Shown: positions 11,451-24,700, counted from the first letter of the stretch. The stretch is 64,000 nucleotides of DNA from Gnetum montanum (GCA_015680685.1 MNCI01020885.1:270980-334979); one strand, 5' to 3'. Numbers and translations: made by a program. The notes: generated from the letters alone by a model not told the origin.

Positions 11451-12646
11451 GGGCAAATGCAATAGTCACTTGCAAGGAAGCCTAAATTGGCATGGTCAAC
11501 ATCTTGGAAAGGATGGGTAGACCGAACTGAGGAGGAGATATACTAGGGAGTGGTTGTTTGAAGAAGATGTAGAGAGGGCTCTCATGCTCAGTGTAGGCCT
11601 CAAACTCATCTTCTTCCTCCTATGAGGCTTTCTCATAGGTTGTCCCTGCATCATGCTTGTTTACACAAATGAGTTGGAACAACAATTGATGGTAGGACTC
11701 CATGAGTAGGATTATGTTGAACAAGGAGGGGTTTTACTCCCATCCATCCTAGTGGACTCGTTCATAATCTTGTTTTGCCTCTAGGTTGAGGTGATCCACT
11801 TGTAATCCTACTTGGATTTTGGCACAAAAAAAATTGTATTATTCATGGCTTAGTGCAACATGCTTTGTGTGGATCATGGTATCAAATGTGTTAGACACTA
11901 ACGTGGAAGGTTAATCTAGATTCATGTTCATAGATCAAGTTGTGAGAGTTTCTATTTACAAAAAATGGCTAACTCTGAAAACTACAGAAAAATGACTAAG
12001 TCTACCAGTAGTAGAAAAATGACTAAGTATAAAAATGTAGAAAAATGGCTAAGTATGAAAACTAAAAAAGAAATTGACTAAGTGTAAAATCGTAAAAATT
12101 TTGGCTAAGTATGAAAATGCAAAAAAACAATGCTAAGTATGAAAATGCAAAAAAAATGCTAAGTAAGAAAATGCAAAAGAAAATTTCTAAGTATGAAAAT
12201 GCAAAAAAAAATGCTAAGTATGAAAGTTGCTGAAAATGGCTAACTCTGGTGCTATGCTAGAGCTTGCTACGCTCTAAGAATTTGTTACACTCTCCAAAGC
12301 ATCTAGAGTTTTGGTTAAGTGCTAAAGATATGCTTTGGCTTTTGTCTAGCAGGGTTCTACAGGAATCAACAATGGGGTCCAATCTATCCCAACCGGTGAT
12401 GGAGAGAGCACACCAAATAACAATCAAAAAATGCAAAAGGAAATGGTGAGACCCTCCTTATAGCACCTAAAAATTGTAATGATTGAAAACAGCGGTGGCT
12501 AGAATCACCAAGGGATCAATGGACGCATAGCCTTAACCCTGCCTCCATGCGAGTGCTTTGTTGGAAATGAAGGTGGTGCACCCTAAATGATCTTGTCGAT
12601 CAAATAGAGACTTTTCCAATTGCAACCAAGGTGATGGGTACAACCG
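11451..12646 (-). other. 5' leader of element X
   Basis: Lies between the X 5' LTR and gag. No coding similarity was seen. It contains the A-rich tandem region described separately. Long untranslated leaders are common in large Tat/Ogre elements. Confidence 0.5.
11960..12245. repeat. A-rich 25-30 bp tandem repeats
   Basis: About ten imperfect units of the type GCTAAGTATGAAAATGCAAA followed by a run of A. They sit only in the leader of X and have no counterpart elsewhere in the window. Confidence 0.8.
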
Positions 12647-12666
12647 GGGGCTGGCATGGTTAGCCA
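12647..12666 (-). other. Possible primer binding site of X
   Basis: Minus-strand TGGCTAACCATGCCAGCCCC begins with TGG three bases after a potential LTR end (plus-strand LTR start TGTAAATGC at 12670). I cannot name a matching tRNA and the left LTR end is outside the window, so this boundary is a guess. Confidence 0.3.
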
Positions 12667-12669
12667 AAA

Positions 12670-13930
12670 TGTAAATGCAAACAATACGTAGTACAACATG
12701 ATAACATGTGAAAAAGTGCAAAAATATGTAAAAAAAAATGCCAAAAAATGCTAAAAATAGGAGAGAGAAATGGAACACCACCCCAAATGGGAATGTAGTT
12801 AATTCCAAAAAGGTCTTAGAAGGTACACAGTGTACAATAGGCATAGTGGAAATGTACTTGTAGTCTTAGTGGTGTCGAGCTATGAAGTCTAGTGCTCACA
12901 ATGATGAACCATGCCTATCAAGTTGGTTGCCATAGTGTACCATGCAGTGTTCTGTAGGGCTATAATGGGGCTACAGTGAGCTATGATGTGCAACTCTACC
13001 TCTTTGCCAATGTGGTGTGCTCTGGGTCTCATTCGGCCACGAAGCTAAGTGCTAAGATGCTAAACTACCAAATTCCAAGTGCTTAAAAATGCTCATGTCC
13101 AAGGAATGCCAACCACTTGGGAATACCAATAGTTAAGGAATACCAGTCATCGAGGAATGCCAACAAGTGGGGAATGCCAACAATTGGGGAACGCTAACTA
13201 TCAAAGAATGCCAACAATAAAGGAATGCCAATAATCAGGGAATGCCAATAGTTGGGAAATATAAACAATGAAGGAATGCCAACAATTAGGGAATGCTAAC
13301 CATCAGGGAATGCCAATAATCAAGGAAAGCCAACTGTCTAGGAATGTCAACTATTAAAATGTTGGGGTCCAGGGGTATTAATAGCACTAGGGTTAGCACA
13401 AAATGTGGATTAGGTGCCACGTGGCAATGTAGTAGGCAGGACTATGAAAAAAATTCAAAAAAATTTCTAAGTCCAAAGGTGACTAGAAAATTTTCTAACC
13501 CTGGTTGCTACGCTTGCTATGCTCTAAAGCATAGGTACAATTTGGAACAAATGGAGAGCGTAAGAGAAATGAAAATTACTGATCTTTCTTGATGGAGAAG
13601 TGCTGGAGCCAAGGTGAAGGTTGATGTTGAGCTCTAGAGGCTTTTGGAGGCTATCAAAGGCTTCTCTGCAATGCTACGCTAGCTACGCTCTAGAGCGTAA
13701 CCCAACACTTAGTGAAATTTTGAATTTGATGTCCAACACTAGTTGCACTTGCTATGCTCTAGAACATAGCAGGGATACTTAGAAAACGCTTGACACAAAT
13801 TTGATCTTCTTCCACACTATGCTGGCTATGCTCGGGAGCATAGCACCAACACTTAGAAGAATTTGCAAAGTTTTAACACTTAGAAAAATTTGTAGTTCCA
13901 ATGCTAAAGTCCAAAATTTATGGTGTTTCA
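12670..13930 (-). repeat. 5' LTR of element X (left boundary approximate)
   Basis: The right end is firm (...TGGTGTTTCA, same as 918). Homology with the left LTR is proven only from 12996. The stretch 12670-12995 is included because of the candidate PBS. Confidence 0.65.
13102..13345. repeat. Imperfect ~20-bp tandem array in X LTR (second copy)
   Basis: Counterpart of 106-345, with GGAATGCCAACAATNGGG units and a changed unit order. Confidence 0.85.
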
Positions 13931-14830
13931 ATACCACTTACCAGTGACATTACATTGCATCATCCCAAAACTAACAACCACAAGAATACCACTACTACAA
14001 GAAGTATTAACACTTAGCAATGAAGTTCAAAGAAGTATTTTATTACTAGCACACTTTTTTTTCAAAAATTCTGAGAAGTCACCTACCTTCAAGCATTGGT
14101 AACATGTCTTTCTAATGAAACCCCTTAATATTTTTATTCTTTGCATTTATTATGTTTTTACTACATCAACTTTACCAAAGGGATACCTTCAAGCATGGGT
14201 AACATGTCTTTCTAGTGACATACTATGGTAGCACTTATTTGATAGATACTTCCATTTTTAATTAGAACTCAAGTAAATAATACAATCTTATAGTAGTAGC
14301 CTTAGAGAATCCACAAATCCCTTGATGTCAGACATTTTCCATTCCCACTTGGTTCTTCACTTTTCTATCTAGGCATAATGATCACAAATTTATTTTAGTT
14401 TCATTCTTAAAAGAATATCATAATGCCCATGATAAGAACCTCTTATAATTGGAAATGAGTGGATGGATAATGTAGTTTCACTGTATATAGAATTAGTCTT
14501 CCAATGAGTTGATAATATAGGGAAATAATCACATTATTGGGACTACATCTTGTTTTATTCCTTGCAATTTATTAAAAAAACAACAAATATATACATGAAA
14601 ATAATGAAAAACTATAGAAAAATGATAAGAATAGTAAAAAATGATTAAAAATGGAAAATTATAGATAGAATTTAAAAGATATCAAAGAATAGAAAATGAT
14701 TAAGAAATGAGAAAAGTTTAAAAGAATAGAAAAGATTATCAAAGAACATAAAAAAGTACTAAGAAAAGAAAAGGTTTAGTGCCTAAGTATCCAACTAGAA
14801 ACCCCCACAACTATTATTGAAAATAGTTAA
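13931..14830 (-). other. Noncoding linker downstream of C pol
   Basis: Aligns with 5740-6400 of B and 40460-41280 of EF, including the words GAGAATCCACAAATCCCTTGATGTCA and an A-rich run at 14560-14780. No coding content was seen. Confidence 0.7.
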
Positions 14831-17800
14831 ATGAAAGATGCAATGGATTGAAGCTGGTTTGTTGGAAAAGATAAAATCCATATAGGATTTTTGAGATTCA
14901 TAAAAAAATTTGACTTATTGAATATTAACCATGATAATCTTTTGTGGGTGGTTGGGTGATAGATCTACATGGCACATAATCGGTATGTTTCATGGATGAT
15001 ATAGGGTTCTTCCCACAAGGTTTGAAACTTAGCCTTTGGTGGTACATGATTGGGGTTGTAATGGCGTACTTTATCTCTTGGTTGAATTAATACCTATTTT
15101 TGCATCATGCCTACATTTGGAGTATTTATTATGAACCTCATTGCTCATCAATGCTACAAATCTATTTTTCTCTAGAAGGCTATGATTCATAAGATACTTA
15201 TTTTAAGCTAGGTTTAAGTCTAGGTCAAGGACACTAGTAGTAGCTAAATTTTGGAGCTTTTCTTAGATTGGTAGTATAGGAAGGTTTCCATAAACTAGTT
15301 CCTAGGGTAAATATCCTATTAGAATTTTCATGTGGATTTTTATGCTTATAGAGCATCATTCAACTTAGTACCCTAGTCCTTTCTAAATTGACTAACTATT
15401 CTAGTTAATATTCATGTGATTTTTTGGTTAGTCATCTTTGCTTGACCATTTTCTTGGGGGTGGTATGATATAGTCAATTCGTGATTCACTCTAATTTGTT
15501 GTACTAAATTTTTGAATGTATCTCCTGTATCTTATTATGGGATACAAGCATGCATGGTACTCCAAATCTATTCACCACATGTGATTGAAGAACATAGTAG
15601 CTATTTTGGCTATGCAATCCTTGACTACAGCTGCTTCTATCTACTTGGTATAATAATCAACTATCACTATAATGTATGATTTCCAATTAGAAAACAATGT
15701 GATGGGCCCCATAAAATCAATTTCCTAGATATCAAATGGTTTTAATAGTTGTATCCATTAATGTGGACCTTCATTTTTTACTATTGGTCCTCCATCACGT
15801 TGACATCTTTCACAAGTTTGGGTGAATTGTTATTCATTCCTAAATATGGTAGCCCAAAAATATCCTACCATCATTAGCTTCAATGATGTTCTACATCCTG
15901 AGTAGTGACCAGCACATGGTCCCTCATGCACATCTTGTGGATTGCTTTGTTGGCTCTCTTTTGAAATGCACCATCTCACTAGTCCATTAACATATATCTT
16001 ATAAATATTTCCATGAATTTCCATATACTATTTAGCTCAGTCGAGGGACTATTCCTTTTCTTTCTTATCCCACTAAACATGAAGCTCTTGTGTAGTGGGG
16101 TAAGTCATGTAATCAATAATCCATGACTTTTTTGTTGAGTTAATAGCCATTTTTGTTCTTGTAAATAAATTTCATTGGGAAATTGATCTGATAAATGGTT
16201 CATCTTGTTCTTTCAATTCCCATCTTAATCCTGATAAATGATCAACCATAACACTTTTAATAACTTTTTGCTTATCATAGTGATATCAAGCTCCTGTAAT
16301 ATCACAAGCCCTCATATCATCCTTGGACTAACTGCTAGTTTATTTATCAAAAATCTAATGGCACTATGATCCATGTGGACATAAAAAGGTTACCTGAGCA
16401 CATAATTTATAAATTTTTTAAGTACATACACCACAACCATAAGCTTCTTTTGTATAGTGTTATAATTAAGTTGTGCCTTGGTGATGCTTCAACTAGCGCA
16501 ATGTATGTAATATGGTAATTTTTTAATCATAAAGCTGAGTGACTACTACTAGTGCATAGTCCAAAGAGTATGTCATAATGTGGAAGGACTTGGAGTAATC
16601 CAAAGTTCCAAGGATTTCTATTTTGATTAGCTTCTATTTTAATGTCTTGAATACCTTCTCACATTATTCTATCCATTGGAATGGTGTGTCTTTATTTGTA
16701 AGTTCTACTAGAAGCTTTGCAATCTTTTTAAATTTTTTGATAAACTTTTTGTAATATTTTGTATGGCTAAGGAATGATCTAACATGCTTAATACTTTATG
16801 GCCACTAGGTGATGTTTTGAATAACTCTTATATTATTAGGATCTACCTCTATTCTTTTAGAAATATTTTATGTCCTAGAAAAACATCATGTTTGATCATT
16901 AAATGGATTTTTTGCCAATTGAGATTTAGATTATTTTCAACACATCTTTTTAGAACCTGCTCTAGTCAGTTCAAGGCTTGTTGAAAGTCTAGCCCATATG
17001 TGGAAAAGTCATCCATGAATACTTACACTTCATTTCTAGTTTATTTTTGGAAGATACTCAGTACAAGTCTTTGCAAGGTAAATGGAGCATTACATCAGCC
17101 AAAAGGTATTTGCTTGTAGGAAAACATCCCTTATGGACTAGTAAATATAGTCTTCTCTTCATCTTCTAGTGTAATGTGAATTTGGTTATACCTACTAGAC
17201 CCATCGAGGAAATTCTAGTATTGATGTCTTGTAATAGTATCAAGAACTTGGTCAAAAAATAGTAAGGGAAAGTGGTCCTTAAATATTGCTGAATTCAACA
17301 ACCAGAAGTCGATGTAGACCCTCCACTTGTTATCTTTCTTTGAGATAATGACTAAGGTATTGACTCATTCACTATGTGATATTGGATAGATGAACCCTTC
17401 TTTTAATAGTTTTTCTAATTCTTGTTTGATTACTTCTTTGAGTTTATAATTCAATATTCTTTGAGGTTGGTGGCAAGGTTTGATAGTTGGATTTGTATAG
17501 ATTTGGTGTTGACATATGTGTGGATTTATGCTAGTTATATCATCATAAGACCATGCATATGTTATTGGTCATTTATATATCACTTTCAATAATCTTCACT
17601 TTTGTTCTTTATCAAGATTAGCATTGGTAATTACCAATTTTTTGTTATTCAGAAAAGCATATACTAGTATATTTGGTATGACTTATAATTCTAAAGGTTA
17701 TGATTCATACTTGTCTTAGATCTCTAATTGTCCCCCCTTAAATGTTTTCTTCTTAATGTGATTATACATATGGATGTTTCTTAATTAACTATTCTATCCT

Positions 17801-18480
17801 ATCAGTTTCTTTAACATAGGCACTTGTGATTTTATTTAATGATTCCACGCACATATTAGACTCTATCTCTTTTTCAGTAATTAGCCACTGGGTACCTTCT
17901 TATTTTGTGGTTGCTGCATAGAGACATTTTAGCACACACATATCTTCTATACATTGATTGCATGTTGTATTGGTTTCTTATTTTATGGTCCAATTTTTTT
18001 GCATGTAATTTCACCCATAATCATTGTATGCAATACATGGAACTCAATACGTTTGTATGATTTTGACTTCATCTTCCTTGGAAATTTCCAAGGACAAGTT
18101 TCTAATCCTTAGCTTGGCATTCATAGTACTAAGCCATGCTCTTCTCATGATTATAGGAAATTCTCCCTTGTTTTTTCCCACATGTATAACTAAGAAATCA
18201 ATAGGATAAGACTAGCCACTTATGATGGTAATGACATCCTCCACTTATCCTAGTGGAATAGTAATTAACTAATCTACAAGCTCTAGTCAAATGTTTCTTT
18301 TCTTTAGTGGAGGAATATTTTAGGCTTTGTATATATCTTACAGAATCAGGTTTACTCCTAACCCAAAATCTAGTAGAGCTTTACATGATTTATGTCTTTC
18401 TATCTAGCGATACAATAAGGTACTTCTAGGATCTATTCTCTTCTTAAAATGTATTCCTACCTTAATCTAGTGTGTTACAA
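14830..18480 (-). pseudogene. pol of element C (protease, RT, RNase H, integrase), decayed
   Basis: Minus-strand protease core near 18385-18355 reads ALLDFGLGVNLIL, the Athila-type DLG variant with F for L. RT follows: SEWVNTLVIISKKDNKWRVY at about 17375-17300, FLDG near 17220-17200, and the catalytic box VFMDDFSTYG at about 17025-16990, with FMDD intact. RNase H (about 16450-16300) and integrase with its zinc finger (near 15930-15880) are recognisable but full of stops. The C-terminal part near 15080-15040 (INSTKR.KVRH) has no chromodomain. FMDD, the DLG protease and the tRNA-Asp PBS together point to the Athila lineage. Dozens of stops make it non-functional. Confidence 0.8.
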
Positions 18481-20955
18481 TTTGAGTGAGCATGACGATG
18501 GTTAGGTTCTAATTCATAGGATATAGAAACAAGGTGTTCCCTTAAGGAGTATGTGTAAATGGGATGGACACAGGTGAAGTTCCATTCCTTTGAATTCTTT
18601 TTGGAATTGTTTTGAAGAATGGATGTATTGACTATCTTGTTAATATTCTTTTGTTGTAGTCATGTTAGCATTTCTCCTTGCATAACCAATGGTGGAACTG
18701 GTTGTAGAGAGCTAGGCTTTGGGATTGATGAACCATTTGTTGGTTGATGTGCATAAGAATTGGGATCCATTCATGAAGTAGTTCATCGATGATACTCTAG
18801 TGGATAGTAGTGAGAGGAGTTATGGACTAAAGGATTTCTTGAAGAGATTGGACATTAAACGTACTATCCATAAGGTTCTAGTTATCTATATGGATATTGT
18901 TGCCTTAGTGGTGGCATTCCCCACACTTGTGATTATTGTCACTATTGTTGATATTGCTCTTGTGGTTGAAGATAGGCTTCTCTTGAATAATATGATGGTT
19001 GGTAAGGCTATTAGAAGTTATCATGTGGGTAAGATAATCATCTTGGCATCTTTCTCTTAACAAATCTTGGTTTAAGCACATGTGCTCCAGAATCTTGCAA
19101 GTGGACCATAATAAGGCAACATTTCTTAGGATGTTACTATTGGCATACTTTGCATCCTTCTTCATCTTTTAAACTAGAGTTTATTAATTCTTTAATTCCA
19201 GTAAGTTTTCCTTTATGTTTGTAGTTTTCTCATTTGTTATCTCTTCTTTTCTTTCTTTGTTTATTTTTATTTAGAGCTTCTTTAGTCTTTTCCTCTACTA
19301 TTTTTATTTTTAGTAGAAAATTTTTCATCCACACAATCCCACATATTCTCTACCTATGTTGCAATATCATTAACTGATTTTTGGATGGGTAGAGTCTTCT
19401 TTTAGATGGAACCCTCCAAAGTTTCTTCTTTATAGCTTTCACACATTCACACATCCCTTTTTCTCATTACAACATCTTAATTGTAATCTTCTATCAATTT
19501 CATTTTATTTAATTCTCCTTCCTCTTTGGTCACATAGTCTATTAGTCTTTGGTTTTAATGGAATGTCATTTTAAATAGCCTACCTTAAACATATGCCCCA
19601 AGAGTTTCTCTAGTCTTGTTCCTTAATCCATCAATGATATGCTTAAGTTATTTCATTAGGAAAAATACATGGCCTAGGCATCTCTGTAGTAATGAATAAT
19701 ACTTGCCTATTTCCATGTCAAGGGATTCATGTGCCCCTTACTTCCATTCTTGAATTTTTTTTCTTAAATTGGACACTCTAGAATAGGTTTGATATTTGTC
19801 CTTAAAAAGATCTAGCTTAATACTCTATCTTCAATTTATTTCTAGTTCTAATAATCAATACCAGCTCTCTACTTCCTTGATGAGTGTTCTTAAAAAAGCT
19901 TTAACTTCTACTAATCATTCTCAATGTTTTGAAGGACACAGCCATCGTGAAATTCTTAGGGGCGGTGTTGTGGATATACATTATATCCACCTTCAAACTT
20001 GAGAATGTTATTCATTTCTAGCCTCTTGATGCAACTATCCCTTATGTGCCTAGTAGGGATATACACTACTTCTCTTATATTAATCATATTATGAGTGGCT
20101 AGTAGGGGATCTTCATGATCTTTTGGTTCATAGGCTCTATTGTAGTTATGATCTCTTTAATGTTCATAATGTTGTTCCCTTTCCTCATGCCTTATCATGT
20201 CTCTTCTTTGTTCATATTTTCTTCTTCATTATTAGGATACCTTCTTCAATGCACATGTCTCTCATGGTCTCCTCATCTTTCCTTGTCATAGCCTCTTGAT
20301 CTTGGTTCCCTATTCTTAGATTCCATAGATGAATGTGAGGAGGAACAGGAAGTAGTTGAACAATAATGTCGACTAGTTTTCCTTCTGTGACTCTTTGATC
20401 CATTCTCTTTGGGTTTTGTAGAAGCTTTAGGCCTAAATGTAGTTGTATTTTGATAGGTTCCTCTAGACAGATGATCATTTTTTGTGAATGAGATTCTTGA
20501 ATCTGGTGAAGTTCTTTCATTATGAATGTATCATCATTTGTTTCTTCTAGGACAATAGTGTGAGGCACTTTCATTCCTTTTTAATGATTGTGTCTTATCT
20601 ACATGATGTCATCCCTTCTTATTTGTGCTTTTGTAGGCTGATATTACCTAGTCATCTGTTTAGTGATATGTTATCCTTCTTGTGTATGGCCAAGGTTCAA
20701 CCTCATTAAGATTTCTTGTAGCATTGCAAGTGCATAATGTTTGGGAGGCAAAACAACATTTTCCTACAAATATTTTTTCCTTAGCTATTCATCTTGGTGG
20801 AAAACAAACATGAAATTAAGATATTATGGATTAGTGTGAGCATAGGAAATTCTTGTTTGCATGGCCACACTCTAGTCACCTTCATCATATCCTTTGTCAT
20901 GATTCTTATGAGTTTCTTTACTAGGTGGTGACTTTTCTATAAGTGTATAAGTCAT
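18481..20955 (-). pseudogene. gag of element C, heavily decayed
   Basis: The probable start codon (20955-20953) lies about 125 bp from the PBS. Matching blocks to K gag include the WRDL-type N-terminal segment (near 20810) and the capsid section around 19950-19600. The knuckle and tyrosine/proline-rich tail are near 19165-18800, where K has CEICQYNHPKGCC. Nearly every block has a stop. Order and spacing match K and DG rather than the shorter gag of B and EF. Confidence 0.65.
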
Positions 20956-21080
20956 ATTACTCTTTTGATGATTTTATGTGTATGTGGATTAACAAAATTA
21001 ATTCAAGTTTGAAAAATAGGCTTTATGATTCTTAATACAAAAAAATCTATAAAATCAACTACTAAGAAAACATTGACACA

Positions 21081-21098
21081 TCACCGACAATAGCGCCA
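21081..21098 (-). other. Primer binding site of C (tRNA-Asp type)
   Basis: Minus-strand TGGCGCTATTGTCGGTGA, one base from the LTR end. It keeps the TGGCGC start best of all copies in the window. Confidence 0.75.
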
Positions 21099-21099
21099 A

Positions 21100-22010
21100 T
21101 GATGAGAGACTAGGTATTCCAACACTTCACCATACAAGTTACAAGTGTTCATGTGTGACTAGATTGTAATCTGTGGATGGACAATGTAAGTATGCTAGTA
21201 TATGATGGTTGGTTCACAATAACTGTCTTTTCATCTTAAGCTAGTGAAGTGCAAGTAGTACGATTTAACTCTTAGTAAGGTATATGATATTGTGATGTTG
21301 TAGGCTCATCTTACTCCTAAGTGCTTCCATAATGAAAAGAACGAGAATATAGTCTAATTCTAAGTGATAGCTAAAATGTAAATCTATCCTGTCCTATGAT
21401 GATAAGCATCTATTCCTAGTTTGCTACACATGTCTTAGGCTCATGTAACTATTACTGGGATTACCAAGTGAATTCACTATGTGGTTATCAAATGATTACA
21501 CTTAACACTTGAATCCAGTTGTACTTATTCTACCGTACTAATGAACATGGGAAAAGTAAAGTACTTAGAAAATGTAAAGAACTAAACTAAAGTAAACATA
21601 TTTTAAAAATGAAAATTAACTAAGGAAAATGACTAAGTAGATAATAAAGAAACTAAGTGTAATACTGCAATGATGAGAAAAAATATTAATCTTTATTTCT
21701 AGCTATGAATTATGTCCAAGTAGAATACACTCAAACAAAGATTTTATATAACTATTTGACATCATACTATAGGAATTTACTCTATTGCTAATTCTAGGCT
21801 ACGAAAACAAATAGCAAGAATTTTGCTAAGTGTTGAATACAAGTTTTTCATTTGATGCAACCAAGGATTGGTATTTATAGTGCCAACTAGGATCCTCTAC
21901 ATCACATCAACAATGATGTATGCAAGGCTGTGATGTCATAGATATGATATTGTACATGCAATATCATAGATACAATATTTTGGCTCATGAGAAAAAATAT
22001 TTTATCATCA
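21100..22010 (-). repeat. 5' LTR of element C
   Basis: 911 bp, plus-strand ends TGATGAGAGAC and TTTTATCATCA, sharing the TGATGA/TCATCA termini of the family. Related to but clearly diverged from the B/EF LTRs and closest to the DG LTR. It contains several ATGATATTG words upstream of the transcript region. Confidence 0.8.
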
Positions 22011-23808
22011 ACCTATTAGCACATATCTTGTAAAGGTTTCCATTAATTTCCATATATCTTTTCACTTTGTGGAGGAAGTGTTCCTTATATTTCTTGTCCT
22101 ATATAATAGGAAGTTCTTGTTTGATGAGATACAGTATCTAATCAATAAGCCATGATTTCTTTATTAAGTCTACAACCATTATAGTTTTGGTAAATAATTT
22201 TTTATCAGGGAAGTAATCTAATACTGGTTCATCATTCTCTTAGGTTTCCCATCTAAGTCTTAATCAATGATTTGCTACCATATTTTTTGTTCCCTTTTTA
22301 TTAATCATGGTAATTTCAAACTCTTGCAAGATAAGTAACTATCTTATCACTCTAGGACTAACCACTAGGTTATTCATTAGAAACCATATGACACTATAAT
22401 ATGTCTGGACATAAAATGGATACCTAATCATATAATGTTTGAATTTTTTGAGTGCATACACCATAACCATTAGCTTCTTTTTTTGTTTTGGTGTACTTAA
22501 GTTGTGTTCTAGTGAAGCTTCGAATGCATAATGTATATAATAGGGTCTCTTTTTCTCATCTAGTTAAGTCAGTACTACTCCCAGTATGTAGTTTGAAGCA
22601 TTTCTCATAATGTGGAAAGGCTTTTATCAATCTCAAGCTCGAAGGATTGTGTCTTGATTAATTTCTATTTTAAGGTTCCAAATGCTTTTTCACATTGCTC
22701 TGTCCATAGAAATGGTGCATCTTTCCTAGTTCCACCAATGATTTCACAATCTTTGAAAAATTTTTAATGAATCTTCTACAGTATCCTATATGACCAAGAA
22801 ATGTTCTAATGTCTTTGATAGCTTGTGGCCTCTTAGTGATGTTCTAAATGACTTTGATCTTCTCTAGATATAACTTTATTCCCTTATGAGATAGTTTGTG
22901 CCCCATAACTATACCATCCTAAATCATTAAATGGTCTTTTTGATAATTAAGATTTCGAATAGTTTGTACACATCCTTTCAATACTTTCTCTAAACAGTCA
23001 AAGACTTATTTAAAATCTAGCCCATATGTGGAGAAGCCATTTCTAAAGACTTTAACTTCATTGCCAATTTTCTTCTAGAAAATGTTAAGTACAAGTCTCT
23101 AAAAGGTAGTAGGTACATTGCACAGGCCAAAGGACATTTTCTTGTATGCAAATGTTCCCCATGGACTAGTAAATGTGATTTTTTTTTGGTCTTTTGGTGA
23201 CATGTAGATTTGATTATAACCCACTATATCCATCTAGAAAGTTGTAACACTCATGTCCTAATATGGTATCTAGGACTTGGTCAACAAATGGTAGAGGGAA
23301 ATGATCCTTGAATGTCACCATGTTTAACAATATAAAATCAATACAAACCCTTCATTTGTCATCTTTCTTTGGTATAATGACTAATGGGCTAATCCATTCA
23401 CTATCTGCTATTAGATAGCTAAACCTTGCTTTTAATAGTTTTTCTAGCTCTTTCTTAACAACTTCCTTAATCTTTGTGTCCAACCTTCTTTAAGGTTGGT
23501 GGCATGGTTTGAAAAATGGATCTATATAGATTTGATGCTAGCATACACATGGATCAAATCTAGTGATCTTGTTAAAGGACCATGCAAATGCAATTGGCCA
23601 TTTATTTACCACTTCTAGTAATCTTTTCTTTTATTTCTTGTTATGTTTGACATTTATAATTACTACCTTTTTATTGTCTAGAAAATCATATTCAAGTGTA
23701 TCTAGTAGGGCTTTCAATTCTAAGGGTTCTAGTTTTTATGTCTCTTGTATGTCTAATTATTCCCATTCAATATCTTTCTCTTGATGTGATTTTATGTGAG
23801 AAGGTTAT
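22011..23808 (-). pseudogene. Element DG, left fragment: RT, RNase H and part of integrase
   Basis: Colinear with C pol from about 16000 to 17780. RT blocks include a P(L)VIIPKKDDK segment near 23385-23340. The catalytic box near 23065-23030 reads VFRNGFSTYG, so both aspartates of FMDD are lost. RNase H is at 22650-22300 and the start of integrase near 22100-22011, where C's LTR interrupts it. The other end stops at the EF insertion, and the missing upstream protease and gag resume at 44556. Confidence 0.8.
23804..23808. repeat. Probable target-site duplication of EF, left copy (GTTAT)
   Basis: Compare GTTAG at 44556-44560. Four of five bases match, consistent with one later mutation. Confidence 0.55.
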
Positions 23809-24691
23809 TGATGAGTGGCAAGGTACCCCTACACTCAACCATAGGAATACGAGTGTTTCATGCATGATCTGATCAAACTCCACAAACAGGCTAGTTGTTG
23901 TATCTAGATAGTTACTCGTTGATTGCAGTTTGTTGTCTTCCCATCTAGACTAGTATTTTCTTTGTCACATATAGTTTAGTCCAGAGTGAGGTGTATGATG
24001 TAGTCCTAAACTAGTGCTACTCCTAGAGGCAATAGAAAATAACTTTAATTAAGCTAGGAGGAATATGGGGAGAGAGAGAGTTAAGCTAATAGGATGTAGG
24101 AGGAAAGAATCTAAACTAGCCTAAGTGCGATGAGTGTCCATTCCTTAATCATCCATACACCTCTTGGACCTCATGTACAACTACTACTGGGATTCCCAAG
24201 TGCATATCCTAGGTACACTACTGGGATACCAAGTAGTCACACTTAAATGCTCATGATTAATTTGCACTCATTCCACATTTAATAATAGGGATAGGAGTTC
24301 AGGGTATAGAAGTATTATTTAAGAAAGCAACAAATAACAATTAAATAATTAAACTAAAGGAATGCTGCAATGATGAAGTAATCTCAATCTTTATTTTCGG
24401 TCATGTGTGTTTCCAAGTACATCACACTCAAATAAAGGTGTTGTACAATTACAATAATCACACTACAAGCATGCACCAGGAGAAATGGTTGAGAAGAAAT
24501 AAAATTGAAAACTAACTTCTAACTGAACTACCCTCCCACTCCATGCACCTACATGTGTATTTATAGGCCCGCATAGGAGTCCCAATATCATGTATCCAAT
24601 ATCGCTAGCCAGGATGTAATATCACATACCCGATATCGTAGATCTGATATCGTAGGTTTGACATCAAAGCCTAATGAATCATGATTCATCG
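23809..24691 (-). repeat. 3' LTR of element EF
   Basis: Plus-strand start TGATGAGTGG; end GATTCATCG, where the family has TCATCA, so the terminal A has mutated. TATA-like TATAAATA on the minus strand at 24558-24565. A GATATC-word array lies at about 24590-24665. By eye the two EF LTRs differ at roughly one in eight positions over the first 180 bp, more than those of H or B. Confidence 0.85.
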
Positions 24692-24700
24692 TACCCCCAT
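24692..24700 (-). other. Polypurine tract of element EF
   Basis: Minus-strand ATGGGGGTA next to the LTR start, equivalent to 4491-4499 in B. Confidence 0.7.

Larger units (their letters stand above)
1..13930 (-). mobile_element. Element X: Tat/Ogre-like Ty3/gypsy element with gag-pro only, interrupted by element B
   Basis: Direct repeats at both ends (1-918 and 12670/12996-13930) act as LTRs and the coding remnants between them read on the minus strand, so the 5' LTR is on the right. Order on the minus strand: LTR, A-rich leader, gag (11.4-10.1 kb), gag-pro linker (10.1-9.3 kb), protease (3.6-2.9 kb), noncoding region, polypurine tract, LTR. Element B is inserted in the linker. No reverse transcriptase, RNase H or integrase is visible, so this is a non-autonomous copy. 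The left LTR runs off the window. The right LTR is followed directly by sequence of element C, so X is inserted in C. Confidence 0.8.
13931..22010 (-). mobile_element. Element C: Athila-like gag-pol retrotransposon, left end outside window
   Basis: Minus-strand order from the right: 5' LTR (21100-22010), PBS, gag (20955-18481), pol (18480-14830), noncoding linker (to 13931). X is inserted in the linker: the text right of the X LTR (CAGTGACATTACATTGCATCATCC) continues the block seen at 5745 in B and 40465 in EF. The 3' ORF and 3' LTR of C must lie left of base 1. The right LTR edge joins pol sequence of D, so C itself is inserted in DG. Confidence 0.8.
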
